Counted from the stretch's first letter, positions 19,201 to 27,220 are shown. The stretch is DNA of 64,000 nucleotides from Peptoniphilaceae bacterium AM52-5BH (GCA_027669155.1 JAQEDR010000008.1:280-64279), one strand, 5' to 3'. Numbers and translations are program-made. The notes: generated from the letters alone by a model not told the origin.

Positions 19201-19710
19201 TCCAAAGAAGTTCTATTCCAAAATGTTCCAGACACAAAAAGAATCGACATCAAAGACACCAAACATCTTGAAGATATCAAGTATGGAGCCTTGTTAGTGG
19301 CACAAAACAATTCAATCCTTAACAAGCTACCTATGGATATAGGAGTAAAAACCGGTACAGCAGAAGTAGAAGGACAAAACGCCGACGGATCAGACTACTC
19401 ATCCTATGCGTGGATGATTGGCTTTGCTCCATACGATGACCCTGAAATTGCAGTATCAGTTATCCTAACTCAGGGAGATACCAGCTACAACGTAAGCCCT
19501 ATCGTAAGGGACATTGTAGCCAAATATTTCGACCTCAAAGTTGACATATCAAACTCTGGGGATTCTAGTGAAGAGCTAAGACAAGTAGAATACGGCCAAG
19601 ATGCTGGAGGAGAGACTCCTGATGGAAATTCTGGAAACCTTCCAGCAGAAGATTACGATACGACAGGAAATAACGAGATAGACAACACAGAAAACACTGA
19701 AGGAAATTAA
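16258..19710 (+). CDS. mrdA: Penicillin-binding protein 2, unusually long
   Basis: 1150 residues, GTG start after AAGGGGTG. Class B transpeptidase of the elongasome, one N-terminal membrane helix (about 8-30). The catalytic triad of motifs is intact: PGSTFK (Ser724, Lys727), DSCNYY (SxN at 782-784) and KTGTAE (Lys1031). The dimerisation region starts normally at about 50 (ASRGNIYDRNGKILASS) and the usual NYPNRYLASHVLGYMG comes only at about 525. Typical PBP2 proteins are about 600-700 residues, so roughly 400 acidic, repeat-poor residues are inserted in the N-terminal domain, plus a smaller insert between the SxN and KTG motifs. The C-terminal 60 residues are Gly/Asp/Asn-rich and probably disordered. 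Confidence 0.93.
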   Translation: MKKTKEKRLIFVQILVLVLFLAIVIRLSKVMLVKGDYYRDLSDNRKVKEVDEIASRGNIYDRNGKILASSIPSFTVQLYKDQMSSMDEDKKIDNISKLVDILEEDGVNYTEDFNLKLNSFEYKDEDTYFDHKKMPMDKVVSLLIENNLIREFISSSYQNEGIEYETANTALLALKKRGIDIPCHVGQNDGELAISFKENSGEKLKSIGYSRNDDPMDVIVESVGEDESVILTILQNSHARKLAYDLLKENGIEGDLILKEYAVKSDEDFIEKKAKLHKLFPNINYESTAADDFYEIVKNSTIEEVLTEATVDDSGEYIIPANILIEQLENMGIYANFETEVVTEKDDDKNNYSVDVSFKNPQAGSAVSELVKLADENKLLKKLILSENIKYMAQNANTKNNIYPNIDITDEDPEEWTYTFTKDEKDFYTYYAQKDKANSTDDVVDILSEEKDAGKILSYIKKVDKLEDYSDQEAIGILTIDNKLNRQGNFGYRPINIVYHLDESTVLKIEEKIDKASGIIVDTIPIRNYPNRYLASHVLGYMGPIATGDEVNKYVNDRGYLRDEIIGKTGIEESYEDNLKGKNGRSLVTVDSAGNRRQTISKSTSEPGDDVYLTIDRDLQEQAEKSLKGVLEAIREGSTYESEYGTFSPIKSAPNAESGAVVVSNVKTGEVLALASFPDYDPNIFSTGVSASDWESLQVEEGSGPLVPRPMLNIATQTAVMPGSTFKLVTSLAALENGLDPLSVNYCHGFMDIGNRRFSCLIWTETGSTHGEENLYGAIRDSCNYYFYTLALGKNPEDGDTLGVKLELNDIRLAAEKLGLDQKTGIEINIPNETVGNIPSVGKKVEVTKTMLKKYLENNLTVFIKDGVKKTRDEYKKDIEDIVSFADDPEGWTRDKIIEFLDEKGYEPIGIYDGQIAGLADTIKFTYLNQANWDVTDMLNIVIGQGQNAYTPIQMNRVMATISNGGYLNKYTLIDKIANHDSKEVLFQNVPDTKRIDIKDTKHLEDIKYGALLVAQNNSILNKLPMDIGVKTGTAEVEGQNADGSDYSSYAWMIGFAPYDDPEIAVSVILTQGDTSYNVSPIVRDIVAKYFDLKVDISNSGDSSEELRQVEYGQDAGGETPDGNSGNLPAEDYDTTGNNEIDNTENTEGN

Positions 19711-19716
19711 TCTCTT

Positions 19717-20340
19717 ATGAAAGTTTATATAGTTAATTCACAAATAGATAAGGATAGGGTTAAGTTTGCAGTATCTTTAGCAGAAAGGCTAAAAAAGACT
19801 GGCAAAACCCTCCTCATCTCAACAAAAAGAAATGAATCAAACATCGAAGACTATTATGGCAAAGATGGGATGATTACCTATGATTTGGCAGATTATCTTA
19901 AGGGAGTAAATGACTTTAAGGAAGTTAGGGTAAGAGAGGACGAAAATCTCGACTTCCTTATAGCTCCCCTCATAGAGGATAAGAAAGAAATCGACAAGGA
20001 AGATATGGATAAAATCCTCAAAGAAGAAGGATACAAGAATCTAGTAATAGACTCCCTAGATTTAAAGCTTGCTGATGATAAGAAATCTGTATTTATAGTA
20101 GAAGCAGGAAACTTCCCAGAGACAATAGCGGAAGATAGCTTCTTTATCAATGGAACAAGCCCAGATACAGACATCAGATTATCCAAAGAAAAAATCGAAT
20201 CCTATGGCAAAAACTACCTAGGAAATGTCAACCTAGGCCAGGGATTTGACAAGCAAATCGATAATTTCATCAACGACAACTATGTCATAGTTCCAGACCT
20301 AACATTCTTCGAGAAATTAAAGATGAAGTTTAAAAAATGA
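19717..20340 (+). CDS. MinD-like protein lacking the Walker A motif
   Basis: 207 residues, not an obvious family member by single motifs. The start MKVYIVNSQIDKDRVKFAVSLAERL followed by TLLIST resembles the first strand-loop-helix-strand of MinD/ParA proteins, but the loop has no KGGxGKT. ITYDLADYLKGVNDFKE followed by LDFLIAP parallels the MinD segment that begins TYDLxDV and ends in a LPA-type strand, and GYKNLVIDSLD takes the place of DYIIIDSPAG without the final glycine. The site between mrdA and the RNase G gene is where minC/minD lie in many Firmicutes. I infer an ATPase fold that no longer hydrolyses ATP. It overlaps the RNase G gene by 4 nt. The C-terminus FFEKLKMKFKK is basic and amphipathic, like a MinD membrane-targeting tail. 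Confidence 0.5.
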   Translation: MKVYIVNSQIDKDRVKFAVSLAERLKKTGKTLLISTKRNESNIEDYYGKDGMITYDLADYLKGVNDFKEVRVREDENLDFLIAPLIEDKKEIDKEDMDKILKEEGYKNLVIDSLDLKLADDKKSVFIVEAGNFPETIAEDSFFINGTSPDTDIRLSKEKIESYGKNYLGNVNLGQGFDKQIDNFINDNYVIVPDLTFFEKLKMKFKK

Positions 20341-21260
20341 CAGACTTTATATTTGTAGATGAAAAAGAAAAGCTTATGGGAAAAGTAAAAAAGGGGAAGA
20401 TAGTGGAAATTAAATTCTACGACTCCCTCCTAGGCAATATCTACAGGGGTAAAGTCGTAAATAAAAACGACGCCCTAGGAGCCTACTTTGTAGAATACGA
20501 TAAGGGAAAAACCCTCTATCTAAACTCCAAAACATCCTATAAGATTGGGGACAATGTCATTGTCCAATACGTAAGAGATCCCGCAAATGGCAAGCTAGCC
20601 CTGGGATCTCTTAATTTTAGGATAGAAAATGATAGCTACTATGTCAAAAGATTTGCAAGGCTAATCAAGCAAAAGGAAGGAAAGAGCCGAGATAAGGAAA
20701 AGTTTGAAGCTATAGGAAAATTAAAAACTAGACTTATCCAAGAAGAAAAATTCTTCCCAACCCCTAAGCTTCTTTACGAAAATAGCCTTAAGAATAAATA
20801 TATAGAAGAAAATAAGGATATAGAAGTAAGGGAAGTTGACATAGAAAATCTTGCCGAGTTTAGGGATTTTGCAGAATTAATCCAAGAAAAAAGACCGACC
20901 TATGGGGACCTATCCCTAATCATAGACGAGCTAGAGACAATGACTGTAATAGATGTCAACTCTAATAGTAAGAAAAGTACTAATAATAAGGACAAGTTCT
21001 TGGAAAACATCAATATGGAATTAGTAGATCCCATACTTTATAATCTAAAGGCGAGAAACATTGGTGGGATGGTCCTAATTGACTTTCTAAGAAACGAAAA
21101 CCAAGAAAAAATTGAAGAAGCCATGAGGGAAAAATCGAAAGACTACGGCCTAGAATGTGAAATATTCGGCTTTAGTCCTATGGGCTTATTCGAAATGACC
21201 ATAAAAAGAAGAGGAGCTAGGAACGTGACCGAGCTTAGGAAGAGAAATCTTCTAAGTTAA
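20337..21260 (+). CDS. rng: Ribonuclease E/G family protein, compact form
   Basis: 307 residues, against about 490 for E. coli RNase G. The S1-like region (about 17-95) has GNIYRGKVVNKNDALGAYFVEY. The DNase-I-like catalytic part has TVIDVNSNS (first metal Asp) and NIGGMVLIDFLR (second metal Asp), then GLFEMTIKRRG. It stops just where RNase E/G proteins would show the CPxC zinc link, which is missing, so dimer or tetramer assembly may differ. It has an ATGA overlap with the MinD-like gene. The 3' end is crossed by the convergent GIY-YIG gene (26 nt overlap). The usual downstream rplU-rpmA genes are absent here. Confidence 0.85.
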   Translation: MTDFIFVDEKEKLMGKVKKGKIVEIKFYDSLLGNIYRGKVVNKNDALGAYFVEYDKGKTLYLNSKTSYKIGDNVIVQYVRDPANGKLALGSLNFRIENDSYYVKRFARLIKQKEGKSRDKEKFEAIGKLKTRLIQEEKFFPTPKLLYENSLKNKYIEENKDIEVREVDIENLAEFRDFAELIQEKRPTYGDLSLIIDELETMTVIDVNSNSKKSTNNKDKFLENINMELVDPILYNLKARNIGGMVLIDFLRNENQEKIEEAMREKSKDYGLECEIFGFSPMGLFEMTIKRRGARNVTELRKRNLLS

Positions 21261-21501
21261 AGTCGCGGACTAAGTCCTCTTTTTTCTTCTTATTAAGTTT
21301 TTTGATAGCACATTCAAGCTTAAGCCCCTCAGACATGGAGGAGACTTCCTTGAAATAAACGAGCCTTACCGGAAGCCTTGCCCTTGTATACTTGGCCCCC
21401 TTGCCCGAATTGTGGACGGCCACTCTTCTTTTGACATCTGTGGTGTAGCCTGTATAAAGACTCCTATCGGCACATCTAAGCATATATACAAAATGACTCA
21501 T
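21235..21501 (-). CDS. GIY-YIG nuclease superfamily protein (YhbQ/YazA type)
   Basis: 88 residues, a single GIY-YIG domain as in UPF0213. The motif pair is YMLRCADRSLYTGYT with TGYT in place of GIY-YIG's second half, then the catalytic Arg in VKRRVAVHNSGKGAKYTRAR and the Glu in LKLECAIKKL. Family function is unsettled; some members cut branched or single-stranded DNA. It starts in a 4-nt overlap with the end of recX on the same strand and runs into the tail of the RNase G gene. A second related protein is at 62951. Confidence 0.9.
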   Translation of the reverse strand: MSHFVYMLRCADRSLYTGYTTDVKRRVAVHNSGKGAKYTRARLPVRLVYFKEVSSMSEGLKLECAIKKLNKKKKEDLVRDFNLEDFSS

Positions 21502-22103
21502 GAGAAAAGCTCACCCATAACCCTTCCTATAACATCAAAATCAAAGCCCTTACCGGCTAAGTGGCGGTAGACCTTGTTTTTCATCTTGAAAGAATAATCG
21601 CCTCGGGCCTTTTTCTCAGCAAAATAAAGGGCCTTCTCATATTCCCTGTCATCATCAATTAGGGTCAAATTCTTATCTATCAAAGAATCAGGAATCCCCT
21701 TAAGCTTAAGCTTATATCTAATTTTATTCTTAGGCCAGCCATTAATCGAAGACTTATCAGCAATGAAACTTCTAACAAAAGACTCATCATCGACTAACTT
21801 ATAATCAGTCAAAAACTCTATTACTTTCTCAGTAACATCGGCCTCGTAGCCCTTGTCCCTTAAGATTTTTCCTATCTCAAAGCTTGTCTTATTGGCATAA
21901 GAAATCCTATTTAGGATATAATTTTTCGCCCTATTATAAGAATTGTCAGCCTGGATTTTAGAAAAAACATCAAAGTCTAACTCTTCTTCCTTCTTTATAT
22001 CTAGATCATTAAAAAGATCATAAGAAATATAAAAAAGCTCTCCAGAAACTTTGAGCCTGCACAGATTGTACTTATCGGAAAATCCAATCTCTTCTACAAT
22101 CAT
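21498..22103 (-). CDS. recX: Regulatory protein RecX
   Basis: 201 residues. RecX binds RecA filaments and modulates recombination. It has three-helix repeats: ALNYxxR-like RAKNYILNRISYANKTSFEIGKIL (about 58-80), VIEFLTDYKLVDDESFVRSFI (about 93-113) and YRHLAGKGFDFDVIGRVMGEL at the end. FVRSFIADKS and KNKIRYKLKLKGIPDSLI are typical. The start codon overlaps the stop of an upstream micro-ORF (ATGA), so translation is likely coupled. recA is not in the window. Confidence 0.9.
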   Translation of the reverse strand: MIVEEIGFSDKYNLCRLKVSGELFYISYDLFNDLDIKKEEELDFDVFSKIQADNSYNRAKNYILNRISYANKTSFEIGKILRDKGYEADVTEKVIEFLTDYKLVDDESFVRSFIADKSSINGWPKNKIRYKLKLKGIPDSLIDKNLTLIDDDREYEKALYFAEKKARGDYSFKMKNKVYRHLAGKGFDFDVIGRVMGELFS

Positions 22104-22204
22104 AGACTAGCAAAAGAATTGTAGGCGCTATAGATAATAGGTGCTATCATTGATATAGCAATCACGATTGCAAAAATTTTAAGTATAGTTTTTCTACTTT
22201 TCAT
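22100..22204 (-). CDS. 34-residue single-pass membrane peptide coupled to recX
   Basis: The complement encodes MKSRKTILKIFAIVIAIS followed by MIAPIIYSAYNSFASL and TGA. It has a good site (ACAGAGGTGAATT-ATG), a basic N-terminus, one hydrophobic helix and a short polar tail. The stop overlaps the recX ATG by 4 nt. Similar tiny tail-anchored proteins (for example the Prli42 group) exist in Firmicutes, but I cannot assign it to one. Too short for most gene finders. Confidence 0.6.
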   Translation of the reverse strand: MKSRKTILKIFAIVIAISMIAPIIYSAYNSFASL

Positions 22205-22361
22205 AATTCACCTCTGTTTCTATTCTACTACTTGTAGGACTAAAAGAAAAATTTTACAAAAAAACTTGCACAAAAATAAAAATCGTGGTATTATATTTAT
22301 TGTTGAGAGAGAGATATGACAATTGAAACTTTCAAATAAAGAAAATAATTGTTAGAAAAAC

Positions 22362-22390
22362 TTGACAAGCTACTTCAATGATGGTATCAT
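22362..22390 (+). promoter_or_regulatory. Promoter of the tRNA-His/tRNA-Leu pair
   Basis: Perfect TTGACA (22362-22367), a 17-nt spacer and TATCAT (22385-22390), 16 nt before the tRNA-His G-1. Confidence 0.85.
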
Positions 22391-22406
22391 GAAATAGTGA
22401 TGGCTT

Positions 22407-22484
22407 GGTGGGTATGGTCCAGTTGGTTAAGACACCTGGTTGTGGCCCAGGAGGCCGTGAGTTCGAATCTCACTACTCACCCCA
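22407..22484 (+). tRNA. tRNA-His (anticodon GTG)
   Basis: Acceptor stem GTGGGTA/TACTCAC preceded by an encoded G at -1 opposite C73, as expected for tRNA-His. The anticodon loop reads TTGTGGC with anticodon GTG. The T arm is GTGAG-TTCGAAT-CTCAC. CCA is encoded. Confidence 0.96.
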
Positions 22485-22487
22485 TAT

Positions 22488-22574
22488 GCGGGATTGGCGG
22501 AATTGGCAGACGCGCTAGACTTAGGATCTAGTGGGAATTTTCCCGTGAAGGTTCAACTCCTTTATCCCGCACCA
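22488..22574 (+). tRNA. tRNA-Leu (anticodon TAG)
   Basis: Class II tRNA of 87 nt. Acceptor GCGGGAT/ATCCCGC, anticodon loop ACTTAGGAT with anticodon TAG, long variable arm GTGGGAATTTTCCCGT, T loop TTCAACT, encoded CCA. It follows tRNA-His by 3 nt. Confidence 0.96.
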
Positions 22575-22580
22575 GAAACA

Positions 22581-22607
22581 AACGCTGAGAGTTCAGCGTT
22601 TTTTTTG
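22581..22607 (+). terminator. Terminator of the tRNA operon
   Basis: Perfect 8-bp stem AACGCTGA/TCAGCGTT, loop GAGT, followed by a run of T. Confidence 0.9.
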
Positions 22608-22660
22608 TGCTTATTTTACAAAATCTTTACCTTATCCTTACAATTATTTTAATATTCCTG

Positions 22661-22669
22661 TGCTATAAT
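22661..22669 (+). promoter_or_regulatory. Extended -10 promoter of the ABC exporter operon
   Basis: TGCTATAAT, an extended -10 with a perfect TATAAT, 18 nt before the start of the ATPase gene. No good -35 is visible at the usual spacing. Confidence 0.55.
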
Positions 22670-22687
22670 TTCTAAAAGGAGAATATT

Positions 22688-23629
22688 ATGGTAGGAAAGG
22701 TTATTGAAGTCGAGGGTTTGGTCAAAAGATACAAGGACCTTATTGCAGTTGACAATTTGGATTTGGATTTGTATAAGGGTGAGATTTTGGGACTTTTAGG
22801 TCCTAATGGTTCTGGTAAGTCTACTACTATTTCTTGTATCCTATCTCTTTTGAGTAAAGATAGTGGATCTATTAAGATTTTTGGTGAGGAGATGAGGCCT
22901 GATTCTTACGATATCAAAAGAAGGATAGGTGTTGTCTTTCAAGATGTAGGAGTTTTTGATGAGCTAAGTGTCTATGAAAATATTGATTATTTTTGTGGAC
23001 TTTACATAACAGATAAGAAGAAAAGGAAAAAATATATTGAAGAAACTGTAGAGCTTGTTGGTTTGGATGATTTTCTTAAATTTAGGCCAAAAAAGCTTTC
23101 TGGAGGTCTTTTGAGAAGGCTAAATATAGCTTGTGGTATAGCTCATAAGCCAGAGCTTATTATATTTGATGAGCCAACCGTTGCGGTCGATCCTCAATCG
23201 AGAAACAATATTTTGGATGGAATTAGAAAGTTAAATAAAGACGGAGCAAGCATAATCTATACCTCTCACTATATGGATGAAGTGGAAAGCCTCTGTGATT
23301 ACATAGTTATCCTTGATAAAGGTAAGGTCATAGCCAAGGGAGATAGTGATAGCCTTAAGGATATGATTGATCTTTGTGAGAAGATCTCTTTTGAGACAGA
23401 AAATTTACCTCATGAAGCTCTTGAAAGTATTAGGGCTATTGATTCTTTGATTGATCTTTCGGTATTGGGAACAACTTATAAGTTAAGCTTTTCTAAATCC
23501 AAGGATAACATAACAAGGCTAGTAGAAATCCTAAGGACATATGATATAGACTATGATCATCTTTCATCTTCTAGGCCAAGCCTGAATGATGTTTTCTTAC
23601 AGCTTACTGGTAAAGAATTGAGGGATTAG
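22688..23629 (+). CDS. ABC transporter ATP-binding protein (ABC-2 exporter)
   Basis: 313 residues. Nucleotide-binding subunit: Walker A GPNGSGKST (about 38-46), Q-loop VFQDVG, signature LSGGLLRRL (about 137), Walker B LIIFDEPTVAVD and the switch His in YTSHYMDE. A C-terminal extension of about 90 residues is of the drug/antibiotic exporter type (DrrA/CcmA-like), ending FLQLTGKEL. It is the first of three genes with 1-nt and overlapping joints. The substrate is unknown; such systems export drugs, lantibiotics or lipids. Confidence 0.93.
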   Translation: MVGKVIEVEGLVKRYKDLIAVDNLDLDLYKGEILGLLGPNGSGKSTTISCILSLLSKDSGSIKIFGEEMRPDSYDIKRRIGVVFQDVGVFDELSVYENIDYFCGLYITDKKKRKKYIEETVELVGLDDFLKFRPKKLSGGLLRRLNIACGIAHKPELIIFDEPTVAVDPQSRNNILDGIRKLNKDGASIIYTSHYMDEVESLCDYIVILDKGKVIAKGDSDSLKDMIDLCEKISFETENLPHEALESIRAIDSLIDLSVLGTTYKLSFSKSKDNITRLVEILRTYDIDYDHLSSSRPSLNDVFLQLTGKELRD

Positions 23630-23630
23630 G

Positions 23631-24716
23631 ATGTTCTTACATACTTTTAAAAATACCTTTAAGCTTCTAATAAGGGATAAGAGCCTTCTTTTTTGGTCTT
23701 TAGTTTTTCCTATAGTTTTGGGATTTTTCTTTACCATAGCCTTGGGAAATGTTACAAAGTCTATGAACTTTGAGCCGATAGATCTTGTAGTAAAAGAAGA
23801 CCTAAGAGAAGATAAGTATTTTGATGATTTCCTTAAAGAGCTTGAAGATGAAGATATAATTAGAATCAACCCTGGAAAGAGTATCGATGATGAAGGAATT
23901 ACTGCCTATATAAAGGACTATGACAAGATAGTTTTTAAGAAATCTGGTATCTATGAGTCTATCATAGAAGATATTTTGAATGCCTATCTTAGAAAGGGAG
24001 CTATGGCAGAAAAGATTTTAAGGAAGAATCCTACTTTTGACCTAAGCTATTTGAGCCATAGAAAAAGCCATATTATTGATAAGTCAAAGCATAATCTCGA
24101 TTTTGTAAATACGTTTTTCTACTGCTTGATAGGTATGCAGGCTATGTATGGTTTTTCTTATGGGCTTCTTATTATTTATAGATTTGAGGCCAATCTTTCC
24201 ACTCTTGCCAAGAGAAATGCCATAGCTCCTATAGGAAGACTTACAAGCCTTCTATCATCTATCTGCGTTGGATTTATTATTAACTTCTCTGTTGTTTTGT
24301 TTACCATGCTTGTTTTTAATAAGTTGTATGGGGTAGATTTTTCTGATAAGCTCGGACCGCTTATCTTAATAGGGGGTCTTGGAAGTCTTTTTGGGGTCTT
24401 GTTTGGAATTCTTATAGGACTTTCGTCTAAGGCAAGTATAGAAGTCAAAAACGGACTAGGGATTGCTATAAGCATGGTTTTATCATACTTATCAGGAATG
24501 ATGGATTCTTCTATGAAGCTTGTAATCGAGGAAAATGCTCCAATTATTAATAAATTTAATCCAATAGCCTTGATAAATGATGCAATCTACAGCCTCTATT
24601 ACTATGATGGATACGATAGGTATTTGGAAAATGTTAAGTATTTATTAATATTGATAATAGTTTTTCTAGGTCTCACTCTAATTTTAACAAGGGGCAGGCA
24701 GTATGATAGTCTTTAA
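23631..24716 (+). CDS. ABC-2 type permease, first of two
   Basis: 361 residues. An N-terminal helix (about 18-38), a large outer domain (about 40-165), then five membrane helices from about 170, the layout of ABC-2 permeases with an extracytoplasmic insert (YhfE/YbhR-like). It starts 1 nt after the ATPase gene and overlaps the next permease by 14 nt. Two different permeases suggest a heterodimer. Confidence 0.85.
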   Translation: MFLHTFKNTFKLLIRDKSLLFWSLVFPIVLGFFFTIALGNVTKSMNFEPIDLVVKEDLREDKYFDDFLKELEDEDIIRINPGKSIDDEGITAYIKDYDKIVFKKSGIYESIIEDILNAYLRKGAMAEKILRKNPTFDLSYLSHRKSHIIDKSKHNLDFVNTFFYCLIGMQAMYGFSYGLLIIYRFEANLSTLAKRNAIAPIGRLTSLLSSICVGFIINFSVVLFTMLVFNKLYGVDFSDKLGPLILIGGLGSLFGVLFGILIGLSSKASIEVKNGLGIAISMVLSYLSGMMDSSMKLVIEENAPIINKFNPIALINDAIYSLYYYDGYDRYLENVKYLLILIIVFLGLTLILTRGRQYDSL

Positions 24717-25818
24717 AAATTATTTTAAAATCGTAAGAGGCCACCTTAAGGCCATTGGCATATACACAGCTATATTCTTAGCTATAATATTTTTTTCAAA
24801 TTCAAGTAATGATGAGTCTATAGACTATAAAAAGGCAAGAGCAGATATTTATATAGAAGATCTTGCCAAGAGCGACTTATCCAAGGCCTTTATCAAATAT
24901 ATGGAAAAAGAAAATAATATAGTCGATATGACTGGCAAAAATATAGACGATAATCTCTTTTATGGGAAGATTTCCACCTATATCAAGATTCCAGAAGACT
25001 TTGATAAGGAAAAGAAGCTTGAGATTAAAAATGGAATAAGCGGTAAGGATAGGCAGTATATAAAAGAGTCAATCAATCTATACCTAGATCAGATTATGAC
25101 CTACGAAAAGGCAGGCTTTGATAAAAAAGAGATAATAGCTAATACAGAAGAAGACTTCAAGGAAAGTGTTAAGGTTAGTCTAAATAAGGATAGAGGACCA
25201 GTCGTAAGTAGCAAAATCCATGATTTCTTTAACCTACTAGCCTACGCATTTTTAAGCCAGATCATCCTTGTAGTATCTTTAATAAGCTTAACTTACAAGA
25301 ATAAGGTTATAGCTATGAGAAATGAAGTATCTCCTATAAGTAGCTTTAGGAAAAATTTCGAACTTCTTATGGGTCACTTTGTCTTTGCTCTTGTATCCTG
25401 GGTCTTTTATATAATAATTTTCCTTATTATGTATGGAAGGGCAGCCCTAAGCACAAGGGTTCTTCTAATGATAGTAAATTCTATGATATTTGCCCTAAGT
25501 ACGGTAAGTCTTGCTATTTTTATCACAAAACTTATAGAAAGTGAAAATGCTATGATGGCTGTAATGAATGTTTTCGCCCTAGCTTCATCCTTTCTAACAG
25601 GAGTATTTGTCCCACAAGAAATCCTTAGCGAAAAGGCCCTAATGATAGGAAAAGTATTCCCAAGCTTTTACTATATAGCTAACAATGATATATTAGCGAG
25701 TGATTTTAATATGGAAAATTTTACTAGAAATATTGCAATCCTCATAGGATATATAATAATTCTTTTCTTTTTGAGCTTAGCTTTGGATAAAATCTTGTTA
25801 AGAAAAAAATATAGATAG
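24703..25818 (+). CDS. ABC-2 type permease, second of two
   Basis: 371 residues with the same topology as its neighbour: one helix at about 17-33, an outer domain to about 175, then about five helices. LIESENAMMAVMNVFALASSFLTGVFVP is the conserved ABC-2 region, with the Gly and Pro before the last helix. It overlaps the previous gene by 14 nt and closes the operon. Confidence 0.85.
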   Translation: MIVFKNYFKIVRGHLKAIGIYTAIFLAIIFFSNSSNDESIDYKKARADIYIEDLAKSDLSKAFIKYMEKENNIVDMTGKNIDDNLFYGKISTYIKIPEDFDKEKKLEIKNGISGKDRQYIKESINLYLDQIMTYEKAGFDKKEIIANTEEDFKESVKVSLNKDRGPVVSSKIHDFFNLLAYAFLSQIILVVSLISLTYKNKVIAMRNEVSPISSFRKNFELLMGHFVFALVSWVFYIIIFLIMYGRAALSTRVLLMIVNSMIFALSTVSLAIFITKLIESENAMMAVMNVFALASSFLTGVFVPQEILSEKALMIGKVFPSFYYIANNDILASDFNMENFTRNIAILIGYIIILFFLSLALDKILLRKKYR

Positions 25819-25975
25819 TATTTTTATAGGAAGATCTGGTATTTTCCTGACTAACAAACTGTTAATCATATATTTATCTTAGCCGATATTTCACATAAAC
25901 TTTATACAAACTTAATAATTATGACAAAGTATCGCCACAAATTTCTTGTATGATAGGGTATACAGGAGGTAGTTT

Positions 25976-27214
25976 ATGAGAAGAAATAAATCTGGTGGAG
26001 GTTTTTCACATTTTATTTCAGCCCTTTTGGGAGCTGTGATCGGCGGATTTGTTATTTATTTTCTCCTTGGTGGAGCAGCCAGTAAGGATAATAAAATTGC
26101 CGAAAGTGACAATAATCCAAAACAACAAATAGAAAGTAAGGAAAATAAGGAAAGTACAAAGAAGGATATAAATATAAATGCGGATGATTCAATCGAATCA
26201 GTCGTTGTCAAGAAGTCAATTGACTCAGTAGTTGGGATTAATACTATTTCTGAAGTTACACAAAATACCTTCTTCGGCCAACAATCTGGTTATGTTGAAG
26301 GAATAGGTTCTGGTTCAATCGTCACAGAAGACGGCTATATTGTAACCAACTCTCACGTTGTAAGTAATGGAGATGTAACCCAAATCAATGTTCTTTTCTC
26401 CAACGGAGAGACAAGTGAGGCAGAGCTAGTGTGGAATGATGCAGCTCTTGATCTTGCTATAATTAAGGTCAAAAAGGATAATCTTCCAGCAATTGAGCTA
26501 GGAGATAGTGACGAGGTTAGTATTGGGGATAAGGCTATAGCTATTGGTAATCCTCTAGGATTTGAGCTTCAATCAACAGTAACTAGCGGTATCATTTCAG
26601 GTCTTAATAGGACTGTGAAGTTTAATACTGGAGTGGGAATGGATGGATTAATGCAAACAGATGCTGCCATCAACTCAGGAAACTCTGGTGGGGCCCTACT
26701 TAATACCAAGGGAGAGCTAATTGGAATCAATACTGCTAAGGCAGGTAATAGCGACGGAATAGGATTTGCTATTCCTATCAATATAGTAAAACCAGTTATA
26801 GAAAAGGTAAGAAAGACTGGTAAGTTCAATTCAGTCTATCTTGGAATTACTGGCCAATCAGTAGACTATATAAAACAAATTCCAAACTTCAATACCGAAA
26901 AGCTAGGAACTGATGAGGGTGTCTATGTTGTATCAAGCTTTGATAAAAATAGCGATATCGAAGAAGGCGATGTGATAACAGCTATAGATGGAATGGCTGT
27001 TAAGGATATGAATAGCCTAAGGAAGGCTCTATTATCATATGAAGTAGGAGATAAGGCAAAACTTACTGTCTATAGAGATGGATCTAAGAAGGAAATTGAC
27101 GTAGAATTTAATATAGATTCTTCAAATATAGACGAGTTTAACGAGGCTCAACCAAGCCAAGATAATAATGAAGAAAGAGGGGGAAGATTAAACCCATTCT
27201 TTAACCTTCCATAG
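25976..27214 (+). CDS. htrA: HtrA/DegP-like membrane-anchored serine protease
   Basis: 412 residues. A signal anchor (about 16-37), a low-complexity Lys/Glu/Asn linker (about 40-80), a trypsin-like domain with catalytic His127 (TNSHVV), Asp159 (LDLAIIKV) and Ser237 (GNSGGALL), then a PDZ domain from about 285 to 385 (GVYVVSSFDKNSDIEEGDVI). The start has ACAGGAGGTAGTTT-ATG. It degrades or refolds damaged envelope proteins. It stands alone between two intergenic regions and is followed by a strong terminator. Confidence 0.95.
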   Translation: MRRNKSGGGFSHFISALLGAVIGGFVIYFLLGGAASKDNKIAESDNNPKQQIESKENKESTKKDININADDSIESVVVKKSIDSVVGINTISEVTQNTFFGQQSGYVEGIGSGSIVTEDGYIVTNSHVVSNGDVTQINVLFSNGETSEAELVWNDAALDLAIIKVKKDNLPAIELGDSDEVSIGDKAIAIGNPLGFELQSTVTSGIISGLNRTVKFNTGVGMDGLMQTDAAINSGNSGGALLNTKGELIGINTAKAGNSDGIGFAIPINIVKPVIEKVRKTGKFNSVYLGITGQSVDYIKQIPNFNTEKLGTDEGVYVVSSFDKNSDIEEGDVITAIDGMAVKDMNSLRKALLSYEVGDKAKLTVYRDGSKKEIDVEFNIDSSNIDEFNEAQPSQDNNEERGGRLNPFFNLP

Positions 27215-27220
27215 ATGACT

